DNA of 58,879 bases. Source: Candidatus Hopanoidivorans cymbastelae. GTDB taxonomy: Bacteria > Actinomycetota > Acidimicrobiia > Acidimicrobiales > Hopanoidiivorantaceae. The translations under genes were made by a program, and so were the position numbers. The stretch spans positions 1 to 58,879 of the forward strand of contig JAPYNY010000027.1 of assembly GCA_028283145.1 (NCBI GenBank), in the 5' to 3' direction. Of the stretch, positions 9,588 through 18,555 are shown one piece after another. Within the stretch, counting starts at the first letter, position 1, and the number at the start of each line of letters is the position of its first letter. The notes below the pieces were generated by a model. The model ran no database searches and was not told the origin of the DNA. It saw only the letters and a program-made list of their open reading frames with translations.

Positions 9588-10451
9588 TCACGAGTTAATT
9601 TCCGCCAGTCCTTTTTGATTATTCTGGGCGACTTGGGAACGTCGTGTTCGCAAGTCTTGGGCTTCTTGTTGAGCCGACCACTTGAAGAACAAAATGGCAA
9701 TAATCACCCACAGATAGAAACCGCCAATTATTTTCATAATCAGCCCGGCAGCTTGCTGGTCGCTTTCGGGAGAAATCCCAAATGAACCCGTGTAAGCCTC
9801 ATATATGGGGGTTTCCGCGAAGGTCAAAAACCCTGCGGGGATGGTGGGCAGAATAGACATGGTAAACAAATAGACCATCTGACCAGGCAATCCCAAACGG
9901 AATTCCCTCAGCGGGCCACACACCGGCATCCACATCAGCAGAGCCAGACCAAATAGCAACGTGTGAACCACATAGTGAAACACCCCGTTGGAAGCGGCGG
10001 TGTTGACCACCCAAGGCAGATGCGTCAAAGCCACCATCACATTGAAGGACACGCCAGCCACCACGGGGTGGGTAAGTTTTTGCAGAACCTTGTTGTTTTT
10101 GCCAAACACTAGGGCTGCCATCGGCTCAGGCACGGAAAGCAACAACAGCGGAGGCACCACAAAGGTAATCAACAGATGTTGCACCATATGAACGGAGTAG
10201 AGAAAATCTTCTGAGAGGTCGTGCAGGGGCCAGTCACTGGCTAACCAAAGAAAGAATACAGCTGCCGTGTATGACATCTTTTGCTGGGGCGTGATTGCCG
10301 GGGTGGTAGCGCCAGTGGGAGTCAACTGCTCCCAGCGAGGAGCTAGTGTGCGGCTGACATAGTAACCCAACCAGACACAAAAGGCTATAAGCAGCCAGAC
10401 TTCGGGATGAAACGTATAGCTAAAAGAGCTTTCAGCGAATATGAAGCCCAC
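9588..10451 (-). CDS. ctaG: Cytochrome c oxidase assembly protein, caa3 CtaG type
   Basis: Protein of 287 aa with about seven hydrophobic segments. The HMVQHLLITFVVPPLLLL stretch around residue 85 is the hallmark of the Bacillus-type caa3_CtaG family of integral membrane proteins needed for assembly of caa3 oxidase. The family is thought to help with copper delivery. It begins with GTG and has no strong ribosome site. It is the last gene of the operon, 24 bases after subunit IV, consistent with a role after the structural subunits. The C-terminus is charged and cytoplasmic-looking (QEAQDLRTRRSQ). Confidence 0.85.
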   Translation of the reverse strand: MGFIFAESSFSYTFHPEVWLLIAFCVWLGYYVSRTLAPRWEQLTPTGATTPAITPQQKMSYTAAVFFLWLASDWPLHDLSEDFLYSVHMVQHLLITFVVPPLLLLSVPEPMAALVFGKNNKVLQKLTHPVVAGVSFNVMVALTHLPWVVNTAASNGVFHYVVHTLLFGLALLMWMPVCGPLREFRLGLPGQMVYLFTMSILPTIPAGFLTFAETPIYEAYTGSFGISPESDQQAAGLIMKIIGGFYLWVIIAILFFKWSAQQEAQDLRTRRSQVAQNNQKGLAEINS

Positions 10452-10475
10452 GTCCGCTCATTTCAAACCGGCCAG

Positions 10476-10922
10476 CTACCAAATTTCAAAGGCAGTCAGC
10501 ATGGCGATATAAACCCCCAGCGCCATGACTATGCCCACTTGGAAAACTCGGCGAAACAGCAGGGAGTCAAACTTCAGGTGCATGAACCAGGCAGCTACAT
10601 AACCGAACTTCAACACCATCAGCACGGTGAGCGAAACAAACAGCGCAGCATCTGAAAGGTTGTGAACCGACTCAAAATATGTGAACACCTCAATGGCAGT
10701 CAAAAGTGCCAACAACAAGGCAATTTTGATGTATTGCCAATCTGAAGGGTGGGCGTGGGAGTCGTCGGTGTGTTGGTCGGGCTGAGCTTCGGCCGTTTGG
10801 TCGGCGCCAGCATTGGCAGCATCAGCTTCAGTTGCCGGTTGGGTTTGAACTGCCGTTTCGTCAGCCACAGCCCCAGGCGACGTTTCGCCTTGGCTGGTTT
10901 CGGTGGTGAGTGTGTCGGTCAT
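10476..10922 (-). CDS. Cytochrome c oxidase subunit IV family protein
   Basis: Protein of 148 aa. A hydrophilic, Thr/Glu/Ala-rich N-terminus of about 60 residues is followed by three hydrophobic helices (IKIALLLALLTAIEVFTYF, ALFVSLTVLMVLKFGYVAAWFMHLKF, VFQVGIVMALGVYIAML). The WFMHLKF motif is typical of the CyoD/CtaF-type small subunit IV found after ctaE in aa3/caa3 operons. The gene follows ctaE by 21 bases and precedes ctaG. The long acidic N-terminal extension is unusual for a subunit of this kind. Confidence 0.85.
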   Translation of the reverse strand: MTDTLTTETSQGETSPGAVADETAVQTQPATEADAANAGADQTAEAQPDQHTDDSHAHPSDWQYIKIALLLALLTAIEVFTYFESVHNLSDAALFVSLTVLMVLKFGYVAAWFMHLKFDSLLFRRVFQVGIVMALGVYIAMLTAFEIW

Positions 10923-10943
10923 GTGACTATTGCGGGAACAGGA

Positions 10944-11588
10944 CTATTGCGGGAACAGATAGACAATTGTGAAAATGAGAATCCAGATGATGTCCACGAA
11001 GTGCCAATACAACCCCACGATCTCGACCACTTCGGCCCGGTCAGGCCCTAGGCGACCGCGCAGATTCAAGACCACCAGCGACATTAACATCACAATCCCG
11101 ATAGTCACGTGAGCGCCATGAAAGCCCGTCAAGCTGTAGAAAGCGGAGCTGAATATATTGGTGGTGTAACCCAGACCCTCCTCGTAGAAAACGCTGAACT
11201 CATAGACTTGCCCGGCTATGAAAGTGGCTCCCAGCAGCGCAGTGGCGACAGTCCAGACCCTGAAGCGGTGCTCATCGCCTCTAGACATGTTGGACAGCGC
11301 CAGCACCATCGTCAGAGAACTCAGCAACAGCACAAAGGAACTGACCGAAGTGAAGGGTATGTCAAAAACATCTTCGGGGCCGATTTCGCCTTCCGGGAGG
11401 CGCTCCTTCAGCAATAAATAAGAAGAAATCAGCGCGCCGAAAAGCAGACATTCCGACCCCAGGAACAACCACATCAACAGCTTGTTGTTGGATACCCCCT
11501 TGGGAATCATGGAGGGTGAATGCCCAGCAACTTGCGGCTGGCTAACTGCTTGAGGGGTGGTTGCCAAAGCTACTTGGTCGGCTGCCAT
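10944..11588 (-). CDS. ctaE: Cytochrome c oxidase subunit III
   Basis: Protein of 214 aa with five hydrophobic helices, typical of the short actinobacterial subunit III. Family lines are visible: NKLLMWLFLGSECLLFGALI near the N-terminus, TGFHGAHVTIGIVML, and the closing GLYWHFVDIIWILIFTIVYL. The His and Asp of WHFVDIIW are the usual conserved residues. The gene lies directly after ctaD in a tight gene series, and the product should pack against subunit I in the membrane. Confidence 0.93.
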   Translation of the reverse strand: MAADQVALATTPQAVSQPQVAGHSPSMIPKGVSNNKLLMWLFLGSECLLFGALISSYLLLKERLPEGEIGPEDVFDIPFTSVSSFVLLLSSLTMVLALSNMSRGDEHRFRVWTVATALLGATFIAGQVYEFSVFYEEGLGYTTNIFSSAFYSLTGFHGAHVTIGIVMLMSLVVLNLRGRLGPDRAEVVEIVGLYWHFVDIIWILIFTIVYLFPQ

Positions 11589-11611
11589 CTATCTGGTGTC
11601 CTTGCTACCTG

Positions 11612-13723
11612 CTATCCCTGCGGTGCACCGTTCAAGGCTGCATACTCCCCATTCATGGAGATATGCTCGCTGTCGCCTTGGCCGTTGGTTTCGTGGCTGT
11701 CGTCGCCAGCACCGCCACCATCGCCATGGCCGTTATTGCCGTGGTCGTCATCGTGATGTTCATGGACCGCCTCAGGGTCATCCGGCGGTTCCAAAATCCA
11801 GCCGTAGATAGCAACCAGAACCAAGCCAACCCCCAAAACCAAAAACCACAAGTTGAAAATCAGTCCGTAGCCAATGAACGGCAGACCCAACGCCAGCACT
11901 AGCGGCCAGTAAGACGGGGAAGGCAGATGAACACCCTTGGCATCACCTTTTTGAGCCAACTCCGCAACTGCGGCTGTCTTGACGCTGTTGCCGTCTGGCT
12001 GAGTTTCATATTTGCGGTGCCACCACTCGTCTTGGGACTGGACGATCGGAATCTCGTCAAAATTGTGCTCAGGCACTGGTGAAGCCACCATCCATTCCAG
12101 ACTTCGGGCATCCCACGGGTCGGGGCCTGGGGCTGGGCGCCTGGAAGCCGCCCGGCGGCTGGCAAAAATGTTGATGAACAACAGCAACATGCCAACGGCT
12201 ATCACAAAAGCTCCCAGAGTGGCTATGAGATTCCAGAAGGTGAAGCCGTCTTCGGGTGTATAGGTGGGAATTCGGCGAGACATACCCTGCAGACCGAGGA
12301 TGTGCATCGGCCCAAAAGTGAGGTTAAAGCCGATCAGCACCGTCCAGAAGTTGGCCTTGCCGAGGCGCTCCCCCAGCCGATGTCCGAAAACCTTGGGCCA
12401 CCAGAAATAGACACCCGCCAGCAAGCCCAACAAGGCACCCCCAAAGATGACGTAGTGGAAGTGTGCCACGATGTAATAGGTGTCGTGCTGCTGGGTGTCT
12501 GCCGGCGCGACTGCGTGGGTTACACCCGACAGACCACCGATGGTAAACATGCCGACCGCCCCCACCGCAAACAGCATCGGCGTTGGAAAGCGCAGGTTGC
12601 CGCCCCACATCGTGGCTAGCCAGTTGAGTATCTTGACGCCAGTGGGCACCGCGATGAACATTGTGGAAAGGCTGAAGGCGGTGACTGAGATGGGTCCCAA
12701 GCCAGAGGTGAACATGTGGTGAGCCCACACTCCCCAACCCATAAATCCGATAAGTATCCCGGAAAAAACCATGAAGGAGTAGCCGAAAATGGGCTTGCGG
12801 CTGAAAGTCGGGATCACTTCGGAGATGATCCCAAAGGCTGGCAAGATGAGAATATACACTTCGGGATGGCCGAAAATCCAGAACAGATGCTGCCACAGCA
12901 AGGGGTCGGCGCCGGCCGCCACATTGAAGAAATTGGCGTCAAACAGCCGGTCGAACATCATGAAGAACAGTGCCACAGTGATGACTGGAATGGCAAACAG
13001 CAGCAGGAACTGGACGATGGTCAGCATCCAAGTCAGCACTGGCATGCGGAACAAGGTCATGCCTGGGGCGCGCATGTTGATAACCGTGACAATCAAGTTG
13101 ATGGCAGAGACCAACGAGGCCACGCCGGTGATCTGCAGCCCGATGGCGTAAAAGTCCATGCCGTGAGAGGGGGAGAACGTTACTCCTGCGTTGGGAAGGT
13201 AGCCGAACCAACCGCCGTCTGGAGCGCCACCCAGGAACCAAGAGGTGTTCAAGAAGATACCGCCCGCTAGGAAGCACCACAAGCTGAAGGCGTTCAGACG
13301 CGGGAACGCTACATCTCGGGCTCCTATCTGAAGGGGTATCAAGTAATTGGCGAAGGCAGCAGCTAACGGCATCACCACCAGGAAAACCATGGTTACGCCG
13401 TGCATGGTGAAGATTTGGTTGTAGGTTGAGGCACCCAGGAGTTCGCTTCCAGGCTGGGCTAGTTGAAGCCTGATCAGCAGGGCTTCAACCCCTCCGACCA
13501 CCAAGAAAACCATGGCGGCGGCGCCATACATGATGCCTATGCGCTTGTGGTCGACCGTAAACAGCCACGACTTCCAGCCGTGCTTGCCTTGCGGCCGGGT
13601 GAAAACACCCAACGGAGCCGGCACCACCTTGGATGCTGGCAAGGCCGGAATGGTTGTGACGGGAGCGGCCTGGGCGGGAAGCTCAGCGGGGAGTTCGGTT
13701 GGCTGCTCTTTGAGTTGGGTCAT
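11612..13723 (-). CDS. ctaD: Cytochrome c oxidase subunit I (aa3/caa3 type)
   Basis: Protein of 703 aa. This is the catalytic heme-copper subunit that reduces O2 to water and pumps protons. All key residues are visible: helix II FTMHG (H108, heme a), helix VI IFGHPEVY (CuB His, proton-channel Glu and the cross-linked Tyr), helix VII WAHHMF (two CuB His) and helix X VAHFHY (heme a3 and heme a His). After the oxidase core, a linker leads to a two-helix segment beginning SPSYWPLVLALG. A similar SYWPVVLAFG line occurs in the 15175-16074 protein. The C-terminal tail is rich in His and Asp (HEHHDDDHGNNGHGD), which could bind metal (inferred). It starts at ATG, 118 bases after ctaC. Confidence 0.95.
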   Translation of the reverse strand: MTQLKEQPTELPAELPAQAAPVTTIPALPASKVVPAPLGVFTRPQGKHGWKSWLFTVDHKRIGIMYGAAAMVFLVVGGVEALLIRLQLAQPGSELLGASTYNQIFTMHGVTMVFLVVMPLAAAFANYLIPLQIGARDVAFPRLNAFSLWCFLAGGIFLNTSWFLGGAPDGGWFGYLPNAGVTFSPSHGMDFYAIGLQITGVASLVSAINLIVTVINMRAPGMTLFRMPVLTWMLTIVQFLLLFAIPVITVALFFMMFDRLFDANFFNVAAGADPLLWQHLFWIFGHPEVYILILPAFGIISEVIPTFSRKPIFGYSFMVFSGILIGFMGWGVWAHHMFTSGLGPISVTAFSLSTMFIAVPTGVKILNWLATMWGGNLRFPTPMLFAVGAVGMFTIGGLSGVTHAVAPADTQQHDTYYIVAHFHYVIFGGALLGLLAGVYFWWPKVFGHRLGERLGKANFWTVLIGFNLTFGPMHILGLQGMSRRIPTYTPEDGFTFWNLIATLGAFVIAVGMLLLFINIFASRRAASRRPAPGPDPWDARSLEWMVASPVPEHNFDEIPIVQSQDEWWHRKYETQPDGNSVKTAAVAELAQKGDAKGVHLPSPSYWPLVLALGLPFIGYGLIFNLWFLVLGVGLVLVAIYGWILEPPDDPEAVHEHHDDDHGNNGHGDGGGAGDDSHETNGQGDSEHISMNGEYAALNGAPQG

Positions 13724-13841
13724 TTACTTGCGGTGAGTCTTGCTTGCGATATGATGCGGCGAGATGGCGGTGGGACTGCGGGGCAGGCTTTGTTTGAGTT
13801 TAGCTTTGGGAAGTCTGTGCCTAAAAATTTCACTTGCAGTC

Positions 13842-15182
13842 CTAGGTAAGCGTTCTCAAATATTCCACCAGCGCATCAACGTCGGCGTTGGTCAAATTCG
13901 GGAAGGGCGGCATGCCTCGTCCTGCCTCCCAATCGCCTGGCTTGTTGCCGGGTGCGTTGGAAATCCAGTTTTCCAGCTCGGCAGCGTTGAACTCGCCCAA
14001 CTGCGCCAAATCCTGATAGTCCACATCCTCGCCTCGGTCTTCATAGAGGTTGTAGGTGGCTCCTGCGAAAGTAGCTCGCGACATCATGTGGGTCAAATCG
14101 GGGGCTGCGCCGGCAACTAGCTGGTCATGCACTGGATCGCCGCCTGAATAGATGCTGGGATCGTCTGTCTGGTCGTCGCCGTTGGTGTCGGTCAAGCCAG
14201 AAATGGAATGGCAGCGAGCGCAGTTGGCCAAGAACAACTCCTGTCCCTCATAGCCAACCTCGCCTGGATTCAGCGGGGTGACTGGTTGGCGCTGGTTGGC
14301 AGCCCAGTCATTCCAATCCGTGGCTGGCAGCGCAATGGTATACATGCGCATGTAGCCGTGAGCCAAGCCGCAAAACTCGGTGCAGGCGCCTAGGTAGCGG
14401 CCCGGCCTGGATGCCTCGATCAGCCAATCGTGATAGCGCCCCGGAACGCCGTCTTTTTTGCCGATCAACTGTGGAATCCAATAGGAATGGATAACATCCC
14501 TGGAGGTGATTTCAAGGGGGACTTGCTGGCCGACTGGGATGACCAGCTCCCCGGCGGTTACGAAATCTGGAGGCGAGTCGGTGTTGCCGTCTGTGTGGTA
14601 TTGGAATTCCCACCACCACTGCTGTCCCACCACCGTCACCCGCAGGCTGTCCTCGCTGGCAGTTACTTCCTCCAAGTCAAAAATCGCTACTAGGGTGAAG
14701 CCGGCGATAACTGCCAGAATTATGGTCGGAATTATGGTCCAGGCAATCTCCAGGCGAAGGTTGCCGTGGGTTTGTGGCGGCAGCGGTTCGCCGACAAGAA
14801 GCTCAGTTGGATTGTCTGGGTCGTAGGGGTCGCCAGCCATAGCGGTGCCACTGTCTTCGGCGCGCCGCTGGGCCTTGAAACGGCGAATCATGTAGATGAT
14901 GGCCCCTTCCACCAAAATCAAAATGATAATGGCCACAATCAAGATGGGCCAGAACAAGTTGGTGATGCGCTCAGATGAAGGTCCGGCATCAGCCGTGAGG
15001 CTGTCAAGCGGGTGCTCAGAAGCGCAACCAGCCAAAAGCAGAATCAGCACACCCAACGACAGGGCTGCCAGGGCTTTGATTTTGGCAGGCTGCACAAGTC
15101 TTCTTCGCTCAGGTGCGCCGCCATCGCTGTTAGGCAGTTGGGGGATTGGCATTGGGGTAGTGCGCCTTGCCGACCTAGCCAT
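13842..15182 (-). CDS. ctaC: Cytochrome c oxidase subunit II with fused cytochrome c domain
   Basis: About 446 aa from the ATG at 15182, which overlaps the upstream gene by 8 bases. This start puts a lipoprotein signal (LILLLAGCAS) close to the N-terminus; a longer frame reaches 15290 but lacks that logic. Two transmembrane helices follow, then the cupredoxin domain with the CuA site (HSYWIPQL and CTEFCGLAHGYMRM). A C-terminal c-type cytochrome carries NCARCH as its heme site and a distal Met candidate in GRGMPPFPNLT. The fused cytochrome marks a caa3-type enzyme that takes electrons without a separate soluble cytochrome. Electrons pass CuA to heme a in CtaD. Confidence 0.92.
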   Translation of the reverse strand: MARSARRTTPMPIPQLPNSDGGAPERRRLVQPAKIKALAALSLGVLILLLAGCASEHPLDSLTADAGPSSERITNLFWPILIVAIIILILVEGAIIYMIRRFKAQRRAEDSGTAMAGDPYDPDNPTELLVGEPLPPQTHGNLRLEIAWTIIPTIILAVIAGFTLVAIFDLEEVTASEDSLRVTVVGQQWWWEFQYHTDGNTDSPPDFVTAGELVIPVGQQVPLEITSRDVIHSYWIPQLIGKKDGVPGRYHDWLIEASRPGRYLGACTEFCGLAHGYMRMYTIALPATDWNDWAANQRQPVTPLNPGEVGYEGQELFLANCARCHSISGLTDTNGDDQTDDPSIYSGGDPVHDQLVAGAAPDLTHMMSRATFAGATYNLYEDRGEDVDYQDLAQLGEFNAAELENWISNAPGNKPGDWEAGRGMPPFPNLTNADVDALVEYLRTLT

Positions 15183-16074
15183 GATCTGCCTCTGTGCCCG
15201 CGCCTGAGGTTGAGGCCAAGCCTGAGGCCGCCGCTTCAGACTCTCCGTCGGCGCCGACAACTTCAGCTTGGCTGTGCAACAGCTCTTCATGCAAATCGTG
15301 AAACTCTCTGCTGCCTATGGCCGTAGCGACTATGCCTGCCACGATAGCCCCCACAGCAGCCAAAGCCACTACTCCAACCACCGCCGACTTGCTGATTTTG
15401 GGGGCGTAGGCAAAGGCAATCGCAATCACAAAAACAGCCGCCGACAGCCCGGTAACAACCCACACGGCACTGAATTCAGATACCGCGATCAGCACCCGCC
15501 AAACTCCCAGCACTAGCACGGCTATACCAGCTGCGCCTACGGCAGGCACTTCTATGGGCCACAGCAGGCGGTTGCGGACTGCTTTGTTGACCTCCGGATC
15601 GCTGCTGGCTCGCTCGGCCCAAGCTGAAATAGCCCATTCCAACCCAGCCACTCCCGCAAAAACTATGCCAATCACCATGATGGCTGGATTGGTGGCCAAG
15701 CCGACTACGGCCAAACCCACACCGAAAGCCAACACCACAGGCCAATAGCTGGGAGCAGTCGGGGCTTGAGCTGGTGGCACTTCGCCTTCATCTGAGATTT
15801 CAGCCACGGCAGACGGGTCGGCATCGGAAAATGCGGTCAGCATCAAGGCTAAGAACAAGCTCACCAGAAAGACAAAGAAAAACACCACATAGCCCAGGTG
15901 CTCACCAATGCCGCCCTGCCATCCAAAACTGACGACGCCTTTGAAAGCGGAGCGATCTATGACCTGCAGATAATCGGGGCCGGATGTGTTGCCGCTGACA
16001 ATGCCGTAGGCCAGCGCGGAAATGAGCGCCGCCAGCCCAAAACCGGTGTAAAGCTTGAATCCGCGGGTCAACAT
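15175..16074 (-). CDS. Oxidase-operon membrane protein, unknown
   Basis: Protein of 299 aa with about seven hydrophobic segments: one at residues 8-28, one near 60-82, and several after the line PTAPSYWPVVLAFGVGL. That SYWP line is shared with the C-terminus of CtaD and resembles the small subunit IV (CtaF-like) of actinobacterial oxidases, so this may be an accessory oxidase subunit. The C-terminal 40 residues are acidic and Ser/Gly-rich. It overlaps the ctaC start by 8 bases, so translation is probably coupled. Three copies of GGTGTGTC lie around its start and just upstream (16075-16127). Confidence 0.7.
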   Translation of the reverse strand: MLTRGFKLYTGFGLAALISALAYGIVSGNTSGPDYLQVIDRSAFKGVVSFGWQGGIGEHLGYVVFFFVFLVSLFLALMLTAFSDADPSAVAEISDEGEVPPAQAPTAPSYWPVVLAFGVGLAVVGLATNPAIMVIGIVFAGVAGLEWAISAWAERASSDPEVNKAVRNRLLWPIEVPAVGAAGIAVLVLGVWRVLIAVSEFSAVWVVTGLSAAVFVIAIAFAYAPKISKSAVVGVVALAAVGAIVAGIVATAIGSREFHDLHEELLHSQAEVVGADGESEAAASGLASTSGAGTEADHG

Positions 16075-16152
16075 GGTGTGTCCTTAGAAGGCGTATCGGT
16101 GAGTGGTGTGTCAGCAGGTGGTGTGTCGGTGGGTTTAGGCGTCAGCATGGCT

Positions 16153-16806
16153 CTATTTGGTCACAAAAATTCCGATCCACAAAATGAAATATACAAGGAC
16201 CATTGCATACCACAACAGCGCTACAGCTGACAGACCGTCAGCGGTGTGGCGCATGCTTTGCCCGCCCAAGCTGCGAAACGCCATGATGGTCAAGAAAATG
16301 AGCGCCGCCGCAACCAAGGCCACGAAGCTCCCGCAGATGGTGTAGATGAGCGGCGCAGCCAGAGATCCGTCGTCTATCACTAACTCCATCTGCACAAAGA
16401 TGAACGCCATCTGATTGATGATGGCCACGCCAAAAAGCCCGGTTACCACCACCGCCAGCAGGAGATGTCGGCGGTCTTGTCTGGCAGCCGCGTGAATAGC
16501 CCATTGCATGGTGATGATCGACAAAAGCAAAGTCCAGAAAATCATGGTGGGGGCCGTCAGCTGCAGATTGGCCGAAGACGGTATCCACGACTGGCCTTCG
16601 TTAGCTTTCAAAAAGCTGGCCCGCTCGGTGAAGTAAATCCCGAATAGCGTGGCGAAATACATCATCACGCCCACCACAGCAAAGCCAGTGCCCACAAATA
16701 GGTGACGGCGCCGTCTGGGAGTGGGCGCGGGGGCAAAAGCCAGGGAAGTCAACTCTTGTGAGGTAGTGGCGACGGCAGTGCCAGCCGCAGCCTGGGCAGT
16801 ACTCAT
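16153..16806 (-). CDS. Divergent heme-copper oxidase subunit III-like protein
   Basis: About 217 aa from the ATG at 16806, which overlaps the stop of the previous gene as ATGA. The longer frame upstream is only the shadow of that gene. Five hydrophobic helices are visible (RHLFVGTGFAVVGVMMYFAT, PTMIFWTLLLSIITMQWAIH, LLLAVVVTGLFGVAIINQ, PLIYTICGSFVALVAAALIF, LLWYAMVLVYFILWIGIF). The order and the last W-Y-x-x-x-V-Y-F-x-x-W line recall CtaE. It is co-translated with the divergent subunit I at 16803-18524, so the two probably form a complex. Confidence 0.75.
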   Translation of the reverse strand: MSTAQAAAGTAVATTSQELTSLAFAPAPTPRRRRHLFVGTGFAVVGVMMYFATLFGIYFTERASFLKANEGQSWIPSSANLQLTAPTMIFWTLLLSIITMQWAIHAAARQDRRHLLLAVVVTGLFGVAIINQMAFIFVQMELVIDDGSLAAPLIYTICGSFVALVAAALIFLTIMAFRSLGGQSMRHTADGLSAVALLWYAMVLVYFILWIGIFVTK

Positions 16807-18524
16807 GACACTTCCGCCAATTCTGGCTGGGTTGCGGGGGTTTTGTGCTGGCTTGCCTGTCTGAGCGCGGCTAAGACATCCAAGGCCACTAGAGCCACGC
16901 CCAGCAACACTGCACAAGCCCCTACAAAGCTGGCAACATTGGCAGCTTCCACGCCGTTGTTGGCCACAAAGGTCTGAGCTTGGGCTTGGGCAGCCGATGC
17001 AGCTGGCACGTCTGGTTGTCCCCAAAAGCCACTTACCATCTCGGGCACAGCGTATAGCACGGCACCCCCGAAAATCAACAACCCGGCAGGCAGCCCAACG
17101 GCAGCGCGCAGCTTGTGTCCGAGCACTCCAGGCGCCCACATATAGAGCGCGGCGATGGCACCCAAGAAACCGGCCAGCAAAACAGCGTGAAAGACGCTTG
17201 AACCCGCGGTCGTGCCCAACAGGTTGTCAAATGGGCTGAGCAGTCGGTCTAAGTCTTCCTGCCAGCCGGGTTCATCACTGAATATATCCAGCACTCCGAC
17301 TAGCCGGCCAACCGTGCGAATGCTCGCCAGCACCACCGCTCCCAACAACAGCGCAAAGCTCATGAAGCCCAACATGAACCCTAGGGTCGGGCGCGGTGAG
17401 TTGGGTTGTTCTCCCGCCAGCAGGCCAAAGGCACGCAACAAAGCCAACAGCACTAACGCAGCCAAAAACGGCGCTACCACATAGACCGGCGAGGAATAGA
17501 ACTCGGGGTTGAAAAAGCCCTGTATGGCAGCCCCGAAAGACACGATGGCAAATAGGGACAGCACGAACTTGGTGGTGTTTTGGGCTTGGCCTGTGATGGG
17601 CTTGGTGGCGGGGGGCCATGAGGGTGTGCTTTTGCTGAAACTTCCGTAGAGCGCATCACCGGCTACGCCCAGCAACGGCAAGGCCCAGGCAAAAACCTGC
17701 TGCTGAGTGAAAATCCATGAAATCTGCTCATAGAGATTTTCGCCTAGACCATACTTGGCTGCCGAAACACCTCTGGCATCGGTCCACATCACCATCACAT
17801 TGCCCAACAAAACGCCGAAGCTGATCAGCCAAAGACCACCCACCACCAGTATCGCCAAAGCAAAGAACGGCACATCGGTGAGGCGGGGGAAGCTTTGGCT
17901 GCGCTGGAGAATGACTGTACTGGCAAGGTTGATTGATGCGGCCATCAAAGCAATTGAAATCACTGCCAGGCTGAGCAGCGAAAGCTCGGTGGCTTCTTGG
18001 CCTCCGCCCGCCGCCAAGCCACCGTCAATACCCCAGGAAGCCACCAACAGGCCTGCCCCGATCAGCCAAGTGGCAAAAGCAGCGGTGGAAAGACGCGGAA
18101 AAGCCACTGAGTTAGCGCCGATTTGTTTGGGCACAATGCTGTGCGCCAAGCCGACAAACATAGGCACCACACACAACAAGACCAACGACACTTGATGCAG
18201 CGAAAAGAACAAAAAATGCGCTCGGTGGCCGGCAAAGACGTTGATGGCATCGGCGTCCAGTCTTTCTGCAGCCAGCAGCATGCCCGCTACCATGCTGAAC
18301 ACTCCAAAACCCAAACCAAAGAACACCCAAAGCCGTCCAATCAGGGCTGAATCTCCGGTGGAAAGCAACCCTGCCAAACCTTGGGGGCTCGGGGCAGGGG
18401 AGGTCTGCGCTGGTGCGAGAGTCCGCCCCGAAGAGACAGCCTGCTCTGAGTGGGCCAACTCAGATTCGTCAGACACTAACTCTGACGTGGTTATGTTGGC
18501 AGGCTTAGTTTCCGTGATGGTCAT
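16803..18524 (-). CDS. Divergent oxidase subunit I paralogue lacking the O2-reducing site
   Basis: Protein of 573 aa with about 12 hydrophobic helices. It aligns with CtaD through HQVSLVLLCVVP (CtaD HGVTMVFLVVMP), IGANSVAFPRL (IGARDVAFPRL) and the helix X/XI region (FHAVLLAG). The low-spin heme ligands remain: H110 in helix II and H446 in helix X. The catalytic residues are gone. IFGHPEVY of CtaD is IFTQQQVF here (Q274 for the CuB His, Q276 for Glu, F278 for Tyr), the helix VII His pair is replaced (around FN, 338-339), and the heme a3 ligand position is V444. It should bind one low-spin heme but not reduce O2. It sits second in the operon, after ctaB, with its own subunit III. A role in quinol or electron transfer is inference. 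Confidence 0.8.
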   Translation of the reverse strand: MTITETKPANITTSELVSDESELAHSEQAVSSGRTLAPAQTSPAPSPQGLAGLLSTGDSALIGRLWVFFGLGFGVFSMVAGMLLAAERLDADAINVFAGHRAHFLFFSLHQVSLVLLCVVPMFVGLAHSIVPKQIGANSVAFPRLSTAAFATWLIGAGLLVASWGIDGGLAAGGGQEATELSLLSLAVISIALMAASINLASTVILQRSQSFPRLTDVPFFALAILVVGGLWLISFGVLLGNVMVMWTDARGVSAAKYGLGENLYEQISWIFTQQQVFAWALPLLGVAGDALYGSFSKSTPSWPPATKPITGQAQNTTKFVLSLFAIVSFGAAIQGFFNPEFYSSPVYVVAPFLAALVLLALLRAFGLLAGEQPNSPRPTLGFMLGFMSFALLLGAVVLASIRTVGRLVGVLDIFSDEPGWQEDLDRLLSPFDNLLGTTAGSSVFHAVLLAGFLGAIAALYMWAPGVLGHKLRAAVGLPAGLLIFGGAVLYAVPEMVSGFWGQPDVPAASAAQAQAQTFVANNGVEAANVASFVGACAVLLGVALVALDVLAALRQASQHKTPATQPELAEVS

Positions 18525-18555
18525 CGCTTCTAGAATTTTAGATTTCTGTTTAATG

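Noticed and set aside
16807..17139. Longer N-terminus for the divergent subunit III-like protein
   Set aside because: The extra 111 codons are out-of-frame sequence of the overlapping subunit I-like gene (Cys/Arg/Gly-rich). The ATGA overlap start is normal operon structure.
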